A stretch of DNA of 6,052 nucleotides, taken from Burkholderiales bacterium (GTDB taxonomy: Bacteria > Pseudomonadota > Gammaproteobacteria > Burkholderiales > Burkholderiaceae_C). Under the pieces are notes generated by a model that saw only the letters and a program-made list of their open reading frames with translations, had not been told where the DNA came from and did not search any database. The position numbers and the translations under genes are program-made. Positions 1 to 5,959 of the stretch are shown piece after piece (position 1 is the first letter of the stretch; the number at the start of each line of letters is the position of its first letter). The stretch is taken from assembly GCA_028869035.1 (NCBI GenBank), contig JAGWTL010000188.1:1-6052 (forward strand), written 5' to 3'.

Positions 1-144
1 TCGCTGCTGATCGACGCCATGAGCTACCAGTACCTGGTGGGCGCCGAGATCGACTACAAGGAAGACCTGCAAGGCGCCCAGTTCGTGATCAAGAACCCGA
101 ACGCCAGCACCACCTGCGGCTGCGGTTCGTCTTTCTCCGTCTAA
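1..144 (+). CDS. erpA: ErpA-type iron-sulfur cluster insertion protein (3' end only)
   Basis: The last 47 codons of an A-type Fe-S carrier, read in frame from base 1 to TAA at 142-144; the 5' part lies outside the window. Seen: an SYQYLVGAEIDY stretch, then GAQFVIKNPNA and the terminal TTCGCGSSFSV. The two cysteines of the CGCG motif, with a third upstream that is not visible here, are the conserved cluster ligands of the HesB/IscA/ErpA family. Known: these proteins take nascent [2Fe-2S] or [4Fe-4S] clusters from the Isc scaffold and deliver them to apo-proteins in the cytoplasm; ErpA serves enzymes such as those of isoprenoid synthesis and respiration. The sequence resembles betaproteobacterial ErpA more than IscA or SufA, but that split rests on memory of the C-terminus. 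It converges on anmK with a 14-nt gap. Confidence 0.9.
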   Translation, partial: SLLIDAMSYQYLVGAEIDYKEDLQGAQFVIKNPNASTTCGCGSSFSV

Positions 145-152
145 GCGGACTT

Positions 153-168
153 CCCGGCTCAGGCCGGG
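153..168. terminator. Short GC hairpin between convergent erpA and anmK
   Basis: A 6-bp perfect stem (CCCGGC/GCCGGG) with a 4-nt TCAG loop, 9 nt past the erpA stop. Its loop contains the anmK stop codon. Neither strand has a T-run after it, so it is a poor intrinsic terminator by itself. It might still act in either direction or assist the stronger hairpin at 185-207. Confidence 0.3.
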
Positions 169-1265
169 TAGATCGCACCCAGCACACGGGCGCCTCGGGC
201 GCCCGTGACGCTTTGCAGGCTGCCGGTTTCACGCTGCAGGGTCTTGCGTGCCAGCCAGGCAAAGGCGGCCGCCTCCACCTGCAGCGGCGGCAGGCCCTGC
301 TGTTCCGAGGACATGACCTCCAGCGCAGACAGATGCGCCTGCAGGCGCAGCATCAGATGGGTGTTGAGGGCGCCGCCGCCGCAGACGATCAGGCGGCGAG
401 TGCCCGCAGCATGGCGCAGCACATCGGCGGCGCAGACACGGGCGGTCAGCTCGGTCAGTGTGGCCTGCACATCCACGGCGGGCAAGGTTTCGAAACCGGC
501 CCGTTGGCTGAGCAGCCAGGCCGGGTTGAACAGATCGCGCCCGCTGCTCTTGGGGGCGGGCAGGGCGAAATAGGGTTCCTGCAGCAGCACTCGCAGCAGC
601 TCGGCGTGCACACGCCCGCTGGCCGCCCAGCGGCCCTGCTCGTCAAAAGGCCGGCCGGTATGCTGCCGGCACCAGGCGTCCAGCAGGGCGTTGCCGGGCC
701 CGCAGTCCCAGCCCAGCACCGCGTCGTCGCGCAGTACCGAGAGGTTGGCGATGCCGCCGATATTGAGCACGGCCACGGTCTGACCCGAGCGGCCGAACAG
801 GGCTTGATGGAAAGCCGGCACCAGGGGGGCGCCCTGGCCCCCGGCAGCGACATCGCGGCTGCGGAAGTCGGCCACCACCGTGATGCCGCTCAACTCGGCC
901 AACAGGGCCGGGTTGTTGAGCTGCAAGGTGTAGCCGGTGCCGTCATAGGCCCCGGGGCGGTGTCGCACCGTCTGGCCGTGGGCGCCGATGGCCGAGATGG
1001 CGGTGGCGGGCAGGTTGGCGGCCTTGAGCAGCGCCTCGACCACCTGCGCGTAGACGTGGTTCAGGGCGTTGGCCGCCAGGGCGGCACGGTGCAGTTCATT
1101 GTCGCCCGGGCTGTTGAGCACCAGCAGTTCGGCGGCCAGCTCGGCGGGAAAGGGGCGATGGACATGCTGCAGGACGCGGGTGCCGCTGGCACTGCAGTCG
1201 GCCAGCACGCCGTCCACACCGTCCAGCGAGGTGCCGGACATGAGGCCGATGTAAAACTCGGGCAT
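159..1265 (-). CDS. anmK: Anhydro-N-acetylmuramic acid kinase AnmK
   Basis: Encodes 368 aa, the usual length for AnmK (E. coli about 369). Known: it hydrolyses the 1,6-anhydro ring of anhydro-MurNAc and phosphorylates the sugar with ATP to give MurNAc-6-phosphate, a cytoplasmic step of peptidoglycan recycling. Seen: the N-terminal phosphate-binding motif MSGTSLDGVD (residues 9-18), GAHGQT (94-99), ADFRSRD (132-138), NIGGIANLS (168-176), DCGPGN (187-192), KSSGRDLFN (239-247), CGGGALN (295-301) and VEAAAFAWLA (330-339). D187 fits the catalytic aspartate of the family. The start is the ATG at 1265, because MPEFYIGLMSGTS matches the family N-terminus. The frame stays open upstream to 1508, but that stretch only shadows the M23 gene. 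The M23 stop lies 7 nt upstream and no Shine-Dalgarno is evident, which suggests translational coupling. All key motifs look intact. Confidence 0.96.
   Translation of the reverse strand: MPEFYIGLMSGTSLDGVDGVLADCSASGTRVLQHVHRPFPAELAAELLVLNSPGDNELHRAALAANALNHVYAQVVEALLKAANLPATAISAIGAHGQTVRHRPGAYDGTGYTLQLNNPALLAELSGITVVADFRSRDVAAGGQGAPLVPAFHQALFGRSGQTVAVLNIGGIANLSVLRDDAVLGWDCGPGNALLDAWCRQHTGRPFDEQGRWAASGRVHAELLRVLLQEPYFALPAPKSSGRDLFNPAWLLSQRAGFETLPAVDVQATLTELTARVCAADVLRHAAGTRRLIVCGGGALNTHLMLRLQAHLSALEVMSSEQQGLPPLQVEAAAFAWLARKTLQRETGSLQSVTGARGARVLGAIYPA
185..207 (+). terminator. Perfect 10-bp hairpin, candidate erpA terminator inside the anmK 3' end
   Basis: CACGGGCGCC (185-194) and GGCGCCCGTG (198-207) are exact inverted repeats around a 3-nt TCG loop. 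The hairpin begins 40 nt after the erpA stop and is followed on the + strand by ACGCTTT, a short T-rich tail, so it can be read as a weakly tailed intrinsic terminator for erpA. On the other strand it encodes the TGARGAR segment near the C-terminus of AnmK. The symmetry is certain; the terminator role is inferred. Confidence 0.4.
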
Positions 1266-1272
1266 GCCGGGC

Positions 1273-2724
1273 TCAGCGCACGGCCAGCAGCTGGGCGGCG
1301 GCCAACTGCTGGCGCGCCGCGGCGGCCAGGCGGTTGAAGGCCGGGCGGGCGGCCTGGGAGACCGGGACGGACTCGCTGGTGCGCGCGATGGCCAGCGGGT
1401 TCTGGTGGTGGCCGTTGATGCGGAACTCGTAGTGCAGGTGCGGGCCGGTGGCCCAGCCGGAGGCGCCGGTGGCGGCGATGTTCTGACCCTGCTCGACGCG
1501 TTGACCACGCTTGACGAAGATGCGGCTCAGGTGGGCGTAGACCGTGACGTGGTTGTTGCGGTGACGGATGAAGACCACGTTGCCGAAGCCGCCCTGTACC
1601 CCCGCGAACTCGACCACGCCGTCGCCGACGCTGCGCACGGGCGTGCCGATCGGCGCGGCGTAGTCCACCCCCAGGTGGGCTGCCCATTTCTTCAGGATGG
1701 GGTGGAAACGCATCTTGAAGCCGCTGGTCACGCGCGAGAAGGCCAGCGGCGAGGCCAGATAGGCGCGTTTCAGGCTCTGGCCTTCGAGGGTGTAGTAGCC
1801 GCTGCGGCCCTGGGTGCGCGTGGGACGCCCTTCTTCTACCGGGTTGGGGTGAGCAGCGGTCGGTTCCTGGAACCACATGGCCTGGTAGGCCTTGCCGTCG
1901 TTGACGAACTCGGCGTTGAGCACGCGCCCGGCGCGCAGGGGTTCGCCGTCACCTTCCAGCACCTCATAGACCACCGAATAACGATCGCCCTTGCGCAGTT
2001 CGCGGTGAAAGTCGATGTCTCCCGAGAAGATCTCGGCGATCTGGATGGCCACGGCGTCAGGGATATTGGCCTCGTCCGCCGAAGCGAACAGGGAGCTGTC
2101 GATGGTGGCGCTGGCGATCCGGATGGAGGCGGTCAGCGAGGCCGTCTCGAGCCGGGACTGGAAGGTGCTGCCGGACCTTTCGATCACGAGGCGCTTGAAA
2201 CTGCCGTCGTCATCGGGGCTCCAGCGTGCGGTGAGCTGGAGCAGGGTGTTGCGCTCGCTGGCCTCGGCGCTCAGCTGGCGGCCGGTGCGCCCGAGCAGGT
2301 GGCGGTGGACCAGGGTGTCGCGGCGCAGAAATTCGGCGGCCTGCGGATCGTCCAGTCCCAGTCGGCGCAGCAGGGTGTCGGCGGTGTCGTTGGCGCGGGA
2401 GGCATCGGAACGGTAAAGGCGGTAGTGGTGCAGTTCGATCGTCGCAAGCTGCTCCTGCAGGGGCAGGGGCGTGACGGCCTCGCTGACTTCATGCACGGGC
2501 AGTTGCGCCACATCGGGCGCCAGTGTGACCACGGCCGCCGCCAGTGCATAGGCGCCGCCGCCAAACAGGGCCAGGCAGAGCAGTGCCGTCGTGAACCCGC
2601 GCGGGTGACGGTGGATCACCTGGCGCAAGGCTGCCAGGGTGGCGGGGAGGATGGTGGGCAGCGTGGTCTTCAAGGATGTGGGCCGAAGGTTCGCAAGCCG
2701 GGCCGGCCGGGCTTGCGGCGCCAC
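1273..2724 (-). CDS. Membrane-anchored M23 family murein DD-endopeptidase (MepM-like)
   Basis: Encodes up to 483 aa. Known: M23/LytM metalloendopeptidases of the MepM (YebA) type cut peptide cross-links in periplasmic peptidoglycan so that new strands can be inserted. Seen: a basic N-terminus, one hydrophobic segment at about residues 44-67 (signal anchor), an extracytoplasmic middle region (about 75-300) resembling the LysM-like and accessory domains of this group, then the peptidase domain (about 320-450). Zinc ligands are H350 and D354 (HLGVD) and H431 (GPHLHYEF); catalytic histidines are H398 (YAHLS) and H429. The set is complete, so it should be active. The start is uncertain: the longest frame uses GTG at 2724, right after an in-frame TAA, without a Shine-Dalgarno and with a palindrome in its first codons. 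TTG at 2673 (MKTTLPT) and GTG at 2619 are alternatives that both keep the anchor. It is first in an operon with anmK and divergent from tyrS. Confidence 0.93.
   Translation of the reverse strand: MAPQARPARLANLRPTSLKTTLPTILPATLAALRQVIHRHPRGFTTALLCLALFGGGAYALAAAVVTLAPDVAQLPVHEVSEAVTPLPLQEQLATIELHHYRLYRSDASRANDTADTLLRRLGLDDPQAAEFLRRDTLVHRHLLGRTGRQLSAEASERNTLLQLTARWSPDDDGSFKRLVIERSGSTFQSRLETASLTASIRIASATIDSSLFASADEANIPDAVAIQIAEIFSGDIDFHRELRKGDRYSVVYEVLEGDGEPLRAGRVLNAEFVNDGKAYQAMWFQEPTAAHPNPVEEGRPTRTQGRSGYYTLEGQSLKRAYLASPLAFSRVTSGFKMRFHPILKKWAAHLGVDYAAPIGTPVRSVGDGVVEFAGVQGGFGNVVFIRHRNNHVTVYAHLSRIFVKRGQRVEQGQNIAATGASGWATGPHLHYEFRINGHHQNPLAIARTSESVPVSQAARPAFNRLAAAARQQLAAAQLLAVR
2692..2717. repeat. 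26-bp near-perfect palindrome in the M23/tyrS divergent region
   Basis: CGCAAGCC and GGCTTGCG flank a central GGCCGGCC core (2701-2708), itself a perfect 8-bp palindrome. The only breaks are a symmetrical pair of G-G positions at 2700 and 2709. It lies 77 nt upstream of the tyrS ATG and covers the first codons of the longest M23 frame. It could be an operator, a transcript hairpin, or an accident of high GC; the sequence does not decide. Confidence 0.45.
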
Positions 2725-2725
2725 T

Positions 2726-2731
2726 TAAAAT
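2726..2731 (+). promoter_or_regulatory. Possible -10 element for tyrS (TAAAAT)
   Basis: TAAAAT matches the sigma-70 -10 consensus at 5 of 6 positions in the only AT-rich stretch between the M23 and tyrS genes. Transcription from about 2738 would give a leader of roughly 55 nt carrying the hairpin at 2763-2776. No convincing -35 lies 16-18 nt upstream, since that stretch is inside the palindrome. TATATC at 2756-2761 is a second, weaker -10 candidate, also without a good -35. Confidence 0.3.
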
Positions 2732-2762
2732 CGTGGCCTCAGGGCAAGTCCCAAGTATATCG

Positions 2763-2776
2763 GCCCGGCTCCGGGC
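2763..2776 (+). promoter_or_regulatory. GC hairpin in the tyrS leader
   Basis: GCCCGG and CCGGGC are exact inverted repeats separated by CT, folding as a 5-bp stem with a 4-nt loop. The stem ends 17 nt before the tyrS ATG. The only purine-rich stretch that could act as a ribosome binding site, GAGAG at 2777-2781, starts right at its base and is 12 nt from the ATG, so folding could affect ribosome access. No T-box-like elements are visible. Confidence 0.35.
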
Positions 2777-2793
2777 GAGAGCGAAAAATCTTT

Positions 2794-4035
2794 ATGAATC
2801 AAGCGTCTGTGTCGACTTTTCCCCTCACCGATCGGGTCCGCGAGGCGCTCGCCGTGACCCGACGCGGCTGCGAGGAACTGATCCCCGAGGCCGACTGGGT
2901 GCGGAAACTGACCCGCTCCGAAGCGACGAAGACCCCGCTGCGCATCAAGCTGGGACTGGATCCGACCGCGCCCGACATCCACATCGGCCACACCGTGGTG
3001 CTGAACAAGATGCGTCAGTTGCAGGACCTGGGGCACCAGGTCATCTTCCTGATCGGCGACTTCACCAGCCTGATCGGCGACCCTTCGGGACGCAACAGCA
3101 CGCGCCCGCCGCTCACGCCCGAGCAGATCAAGGCCAATGCCGAGACCTACTACCGGCAGGCCAGCCTGGTGCTGGACCCGGCGAAAACCGAGATCCGCTA
3201 CAACAGCGAATGGAGCCTGCCCCTGGGCTCCATGGGCATGATCCAGCTGGCCGCCAGGTACACCGTGGCGCGCATGATGGAGCGCAACGACTTCCATGAC
3301 CGCTTCAAGGCCGGCACGCCGATCTCGGTGCACGAGTTCCTCTACCCGCTGATGCAGGGTTATGACTCGGTGGCGCTCAAGAGCGACCTGGAGCTCGGCG
3401 GCACCGACCAGAAGTTCAACCTGCTCATGGGCCGCCACCTGCAGGCCGAGTACGGTCAGGAGCCGCAGTGCATCCTGACCATGCCGCTGCTCGAAGGGCT
3501 GGACGGCGTGGACAAGATGTCCAAGTCCAAGAACAACTACATCGGCATCACCGAGGAGGCCAACACCATGTTCGCCAAGGCGCTCTCGATCAGCGATGAA
3601 CTGATGTGGCGCTGGTACACGCTGCTGAGCTTCCGTTCCATGGCCGAGATCGAGAAGCTGAAGCGGGAAGTTGCCGGGGGGCGCAATCCCAAGGACGCCA
3701 AGGTGCAACTGGCCAAGGAGATCACGGCGCGCTTTCACTCAGATGCCGCCGCCGAGGCGGCCGAGCAGGACTTCATCAACCGCAGCAAGGGCGGCATTCC
3801 GGACGAGGTCGAGGCGCAGACCGTTACGCTCGACGGCGGCCCGATGGGCATTGCTGCACTGCTCAAGCAGACCGGCCTGGCGGCTTCCAGCGGCGAGGGC
3901 AACCGTCTGATCGATGGCGGCGGTGTGCGCGTGGACTCGGCCGTGGTCAGTGACAAGGGCCTCAAGCTTGGTGCCGGCACTTATGTGCTGCAGGTCGGCA
4001 AGCGCAAGTTCAAGAAAGTCACGCTTCAGGCCTGA
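2794..4035 (+). CDS. tyrS: Tyrosyl-tRNA synthetase (KMSKS type)
   Basis: Encodes 413 aa, a typical length for the class I TyrRS of this branch. Known: it activates tyrosine with ATP and charges tRNA-Tyr in the cytoplasm as a homodimer. Seen: an N-terminal helix region with LGLDPTAPDIHIGH, placing the HIGH signature at residues 63-66; the tyrosine-pocket region around YPLMQGYDSVALKSDLELGGTDQKFN (184-209); the KMSKS loop at 241-245; an anticodon-binding linker; and a C-terminal S4 RNA-binding domain (about 348-410) with RLIDGGGVRVD and KGLKLGAGTYVLQVGKRKF. KMSKS rather than KFGKS marks the subclass distinct from E. coli TyrS. The ATG at 2794 is chosen because FPLTDRVREAL follows shortly, as in betaproteobacterial homologues; the frame is open far upstream, but only as a shadow of the M23 gene. 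The Shine-Dalgarno is weak. The gene converges on the M61 gene with a 13-nt gap. Confidence 0.98.
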   Translation: MNQASVSTFPLTDRVREALAVTRRGCEELIPEADWVRKLTRSEATKTPLRIKLGLDPTAPDIHIGHTVVLNKMRQLQDLGHQVIFLIGDFTSLIGDPSGRNSTRPPLTPEQIKANAETYYRQASLVLDPAKTEIRYNSEWSLPLGSMGMIQLAARYTVARMMERNDFHDRFKAGTPISVHEFLYPLMQGYDSVALKSDLELGGTDQKFNLLMGRHLQAEYGQEPQCILTMPLLEGLDGVDKMSKSKNNYIGITEEANTMFAKALSISDELMWRWYTLLSFRSMAEIEKLKREVAGGRNPKDAKVQLAKEITARFHSDAAAEAAEQDFINRSKGGIPDEVEAQTVTLDGGPMGIAALLKQTGLAASSGEGNRLIDGGGVRVDSAVVSDKGLKLGAGTYVLQVGKRKFKKVTLQA

Positions 4036-4053
4036 CCTGGGGCCGGGTTCAGG
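4031..4053. terminator. Weak imperfect hairpin across the tyrS/M61 convergent junction
   Basis: CCTGA (4031-4035) pairs with TCAGG (4049-4053), and after a one-base bulge CC (4036-4037) pairs with GG (4046-4047). The hairpin spans both stop codons. No T-tract follows on either strand, so any role as a bidirectional terminator is only suggested by position. Confidence 0.22.
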
Positions 4054-5899
4054 CGTTCAGCCAGGCGCCGATCTTCTGTTTGTCCGCCGCCGCCAGGCGC
4101 CAGGTCCGCACGCCGCGCGGCAGGGCCAGGCTCAGCGTGAGCAGGCGCCGGTCGCGCGACACGAGGGCCTGGACGCGTGGCTGTCCACCCGCGTAGAGCA
4201 GCAGATCGTCGAGCTTGTGCAGGCGCCAGCTGCTGCGCGCGCTGCCCTTGCCGACTTCTACCGCAAGCCATTCATCGCCCGCGGCAAAACCCGCCAGTTC
4301 GGCCGCGCCGCCGCGCAGCACGGTCTTGATCTGGATCGAGCCGCCGGATTCACTCACGCGCAAGCCCAGACCTTGCGCCAGCTGGGCGGGTTCTTCGTGG
4401 ATGGCCACGCCATGGCGCTCCAGCAGCTCGCGCAAGGGCAGTTCGGCGGTGCCGTGCACCCAGCGTTTGAACTCGCGTGTCCAGGAGCGGCCGCTCAGTT
4501 CCTGCAGCACGGCCAGCAGATCGCTCTCGGCCATGGGGCCGGCCTGGCAGCGCAACCAGAGCGCGCGCATGACCTCGTCCAGTGTGTGTTGCCCTTCGGC
4601 GCGCAGCGTCAGGTCCAGGCACAGGGCGACCAGCGCCCCCTTGCCGTAATAGCTGACCGTGGCGTTGGGCGTGTTCTCGTCGACCCGGTAGTACTTGACC
4701 CAGGCATCGAAGCTGGCCTGGGCCACCGATTGCACGAGGCGGCCCGGTGTCTGCTGCAGCTGGTTGACGGTCTTGTTGAGTAGGCGCAGGTAGGCGGTGT
4801 CGTCGATCAGGCCGGCGCGGCGCAGCAGCAGATCGTCGTAGTAGCTGGTGAAACCTTCGAAGAACCAGAGCAGTTCGGTGTAGTTCTCCTGCGTGTAGTC
4901 ATAGCGCGTGAACTCGGTCGGGCGCAGGCGCTTGACGTTCCAGCTGTGAAAGTACTCGTGGCTGATCAGGCCCAGCAGGGTGGTGTAGCCCTCGCTCCTG
5001 GCAGGCGCAGCGGGCGCGGCAGTCTTGGCGTCGAGCACCGGGGCTTTGCGCGGCAGGTCGGCGCGTTGGCAGATCAGAGCGGTCGAGTTGCGGTGCTCCA
5101 GCCCGCCGTAGCCGTCGCCCACGGCGTTCAGCAGGAAGGTGTAGCTTTGGAATGGAATCGGGCGGTAGCCCTTGTCGCTCGTGCGTGATGTGCTACTTTT
5201 TTCGGAGCGATTGGCGTGCCAGAAGTCGATCTGCGCTTCGCAGATTTTCTGGGTGTCGGCCAGCAGCCGCTCACCGTCAAAGCCCGGCGCGGCACCGGCC
5301 ACAACGAAGCGGTGGGGTACGCCACGCGCGGTGAAGCTGCCGCTCCAGAACTCGCCCATTTCCACCGGGCAGTCGACCAGCGCATGGTAGTCGGGCGCGG
5401 TGTAGTGCCCAAAGCCTTGGCGATCCACCTTGTGTGGCGTCAGGCCGGTGGCCAGCTTCCAGCGCGGCGCCTGGGGCGGGGCGACCACTTCCAAGGCGTG
5501 GGGCTGGTCTTCGAAGCCTTCGGCGCGCAGCAGCAGGCTGGTGCCATTGAAAAAGCCGCGCGCGCTGTCGAGCCAGGCGGTGCGCACCGAGTTGTCCAAA
5601 GCGTAGACGCGGTACTGCAGTGTGAGCGCCGTGCCGGGCTGGCAAGCGGCCTGCCAGCTGCATTTGTCCAGTTGCTGCAGCGCCACCGGCTTGCCGCCTT
5701 GACGCGCCTGCAGTTCCTGCAGGTGCTTGGAAAATTCGCGCACCATGTAGCTGCCGGGAATCCACACCGGCAGGCGCAGGGTCTGTGCGCTGGCCGGGTG
5801 CTCCAGCGTCAGCGTCACGGTGTAGAGGTGGGCGAGCAGGTCGCTGCATTCCACACGGTAGTGCACGGCGGCGCCAGTGGGCTTGTTCTTGGTGCTCAA
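4049..5899 (-). CDS. M61 family metallopeptidase with C-terminal PDZ domain
   Basis: Encodes 616 aa, about the family norm of 600. Known: M61 (glycyl aminopeptidase) enzymes are gluzincins with an N-terminal beta domain, a thermolysin-like catalytic domain and often a PDZ domain that binds C-termini; their substrates in betaproteobacteria are not established. Seen: the N-terminal domain with LPVWIPGSYMVREFSKHL (43-60); GYGGLEHRNS (263-272), the counterpart of the substrate-binding GAMEN loop; the zinc motif HEYFH (H314, E315, H318) followed by SWNVKRLRP; the third ligand E348 in WFFEGFTSYY; and a PDZ-like domain (about 505-590) opening with GLGL. No signal peptide is visible, so it is probably cytoplasmic. 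The start is TTG at 5899, backed by GGAGG 5 nt upstream; GTG at 5866, next to the family-like HYRVE, is an alternative. Residues 231-250 look like an extra, repeat-derived loop, and 286-301 is an Ala-rich linker. It lies downstream of dsbC on the same strand. Confidence 0.93.
   Translation of the reverse strand: MSTKNKPTGAAVHYRVECSDLLAHLYTVTLTLEHPASAQTLRLPVWIPGSYMVREFSKHLQELQARQGGKPVALQQLDKCSWQAACQPGTALTLQYRVYALDNSVRTAWLDSARGFFNGTSLLLRAEGFEDQPHALEVVAPPQAPRWKLATGLTPHKVDRQGFGHYTAPDYHALVDCPVEMGEFWSGSFTARGVPHRFVVAGAAPGFDGERLLADTQKICEAQIDFWHANRSEKSSTSRTSDKGYRPIPFQSYTFLLNAVGDGYGGLEHRNSTALICQRADLPRKAPVLDAKTAAPAAPARSEGYTTLLGLISHEYFHSWNVKRLRPTEFTRYDYTQENYTELLWFFEGFTSYYDDLLLRRAGLIDDTAYLRLLNKTVNQLQQTPGRLVQSVAQASFDAWVKYYRVDENTPNATVSYYGKGALVALCLDLTLRAEGQHTLDEVMRALWLRCQAGPMAESDLLAVLQELSGRSWTREFKRWVHGTAELPLRELLERHGVAIHEEPAQLAQGLGLRVSESGGSIQIKTVLRGGAAELAGFAAGDEWLAVEVGKGSARSSWRLHKLDDLLLYAGGQPRVQALVSRDRRLLTLSLALPRGVRTWRLAAADKQKIGAWLNA
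5153..5203 (-). repeat. Repeat-like segment embedded in the M61 coding sequence
   Basis: On the minus strand this stretch opens with GAAAAAAGTAGC and ends with CAAGGGCTACCGCCCGATT, resembling the order of elements in the dsbC-M61 intergenic repeat (TTAATAGC near one end, GGGCTGGAGGCCAATTT at the other). It encodes about EKSSTSRTSDKGYRPIP, a Ser/Thr-rich loop before the GGLEH motif where, from memory, homologues are shorter. Direct identity to the intergenic copy is only about half, so repeat origin is an inference. Confidence 0.3.
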
Positions 5900-5951
5900 A
5901 TTGGCCTCCAGCCCGCGTAGATACTGCGCAGGCAGCTATTAAATGAGTAGC
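5896..5951. repeat. Degenerate palindromic interspersed repeat between dsbC and the M61 gene
   Basis: On the + strand it reads TCAAATTGGCCTCCAGCC, a short loop, GCGCAGGCAGCTATTAAAT, then GAGTAGC. The inner arms GCCCGCG and GCGCAGGC pair with one mismatch, and the outer arms (AATTGGC and AGCTATT) are roughly symmetrical. The layout matches a short palindromic repeat that I recall as abundant between genes in Acidovorax, Polaromonas, Variovorax and relatives. It fills almost the whole 60-bp gap, and its left end overlaps the M61 ribosome binding site and TTG start. Confidence 0.5.
5905..5909 (-). promoter_or_regulatory. Shine-Dalgarno GGAGG for the M61 peptidase gene
   Basis: CCTCC on the + strand gives GGAGG on the coding strand, 5 nt before the TTG at 5899. 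This is the clearest ribosome binding site in the window and the main reason for accepting a TTG start. It lies inside the interspersed repeat, so it may have arrived with that element. Confidence 0.6.
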
Positions 5952-5959
5952 GTATGAAG

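Noticed and set aside
213..1337. A 374-codon + strand open frame opposite anmK
   Set aside because: It is antisense to a complete AnmK with all motifs, has shadow-type composition (Gln/Gly/His/Ala) and crosses the M23-anmK junction without any domain logic.
2725..2793. A T-box or other amino-acid riboswitch upstream of tyrS
   Set aside because: The leader is under 70 nt, has no T-box motif or specifier stem, and T-boxes are essentially a Gram-positive device.
2725..3738. A 337-codon minus strand open frame antisense to tyrS, ending right before the M23 GTG
   Set aside because: tyrS on the other strand is unmistakable. The antisense product is Val/Gln/Leu/His-rich and unlike any family; the adjacency to the GTG arises because the stop at 2725-2727 defines both frame limits.
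1264..4035. A single + strand open frame of 923 codons that would fuse about 510 residues to the N-terminus of TyrS
   Set aside because: The first part lies antisense to the M23 gene, is Gly/Ala/Gln/Val-rich low-information sequence and matches no known fold. The TyrS family begins at the ATG at 2794. The open frame is a by-product of high-GC codon use.
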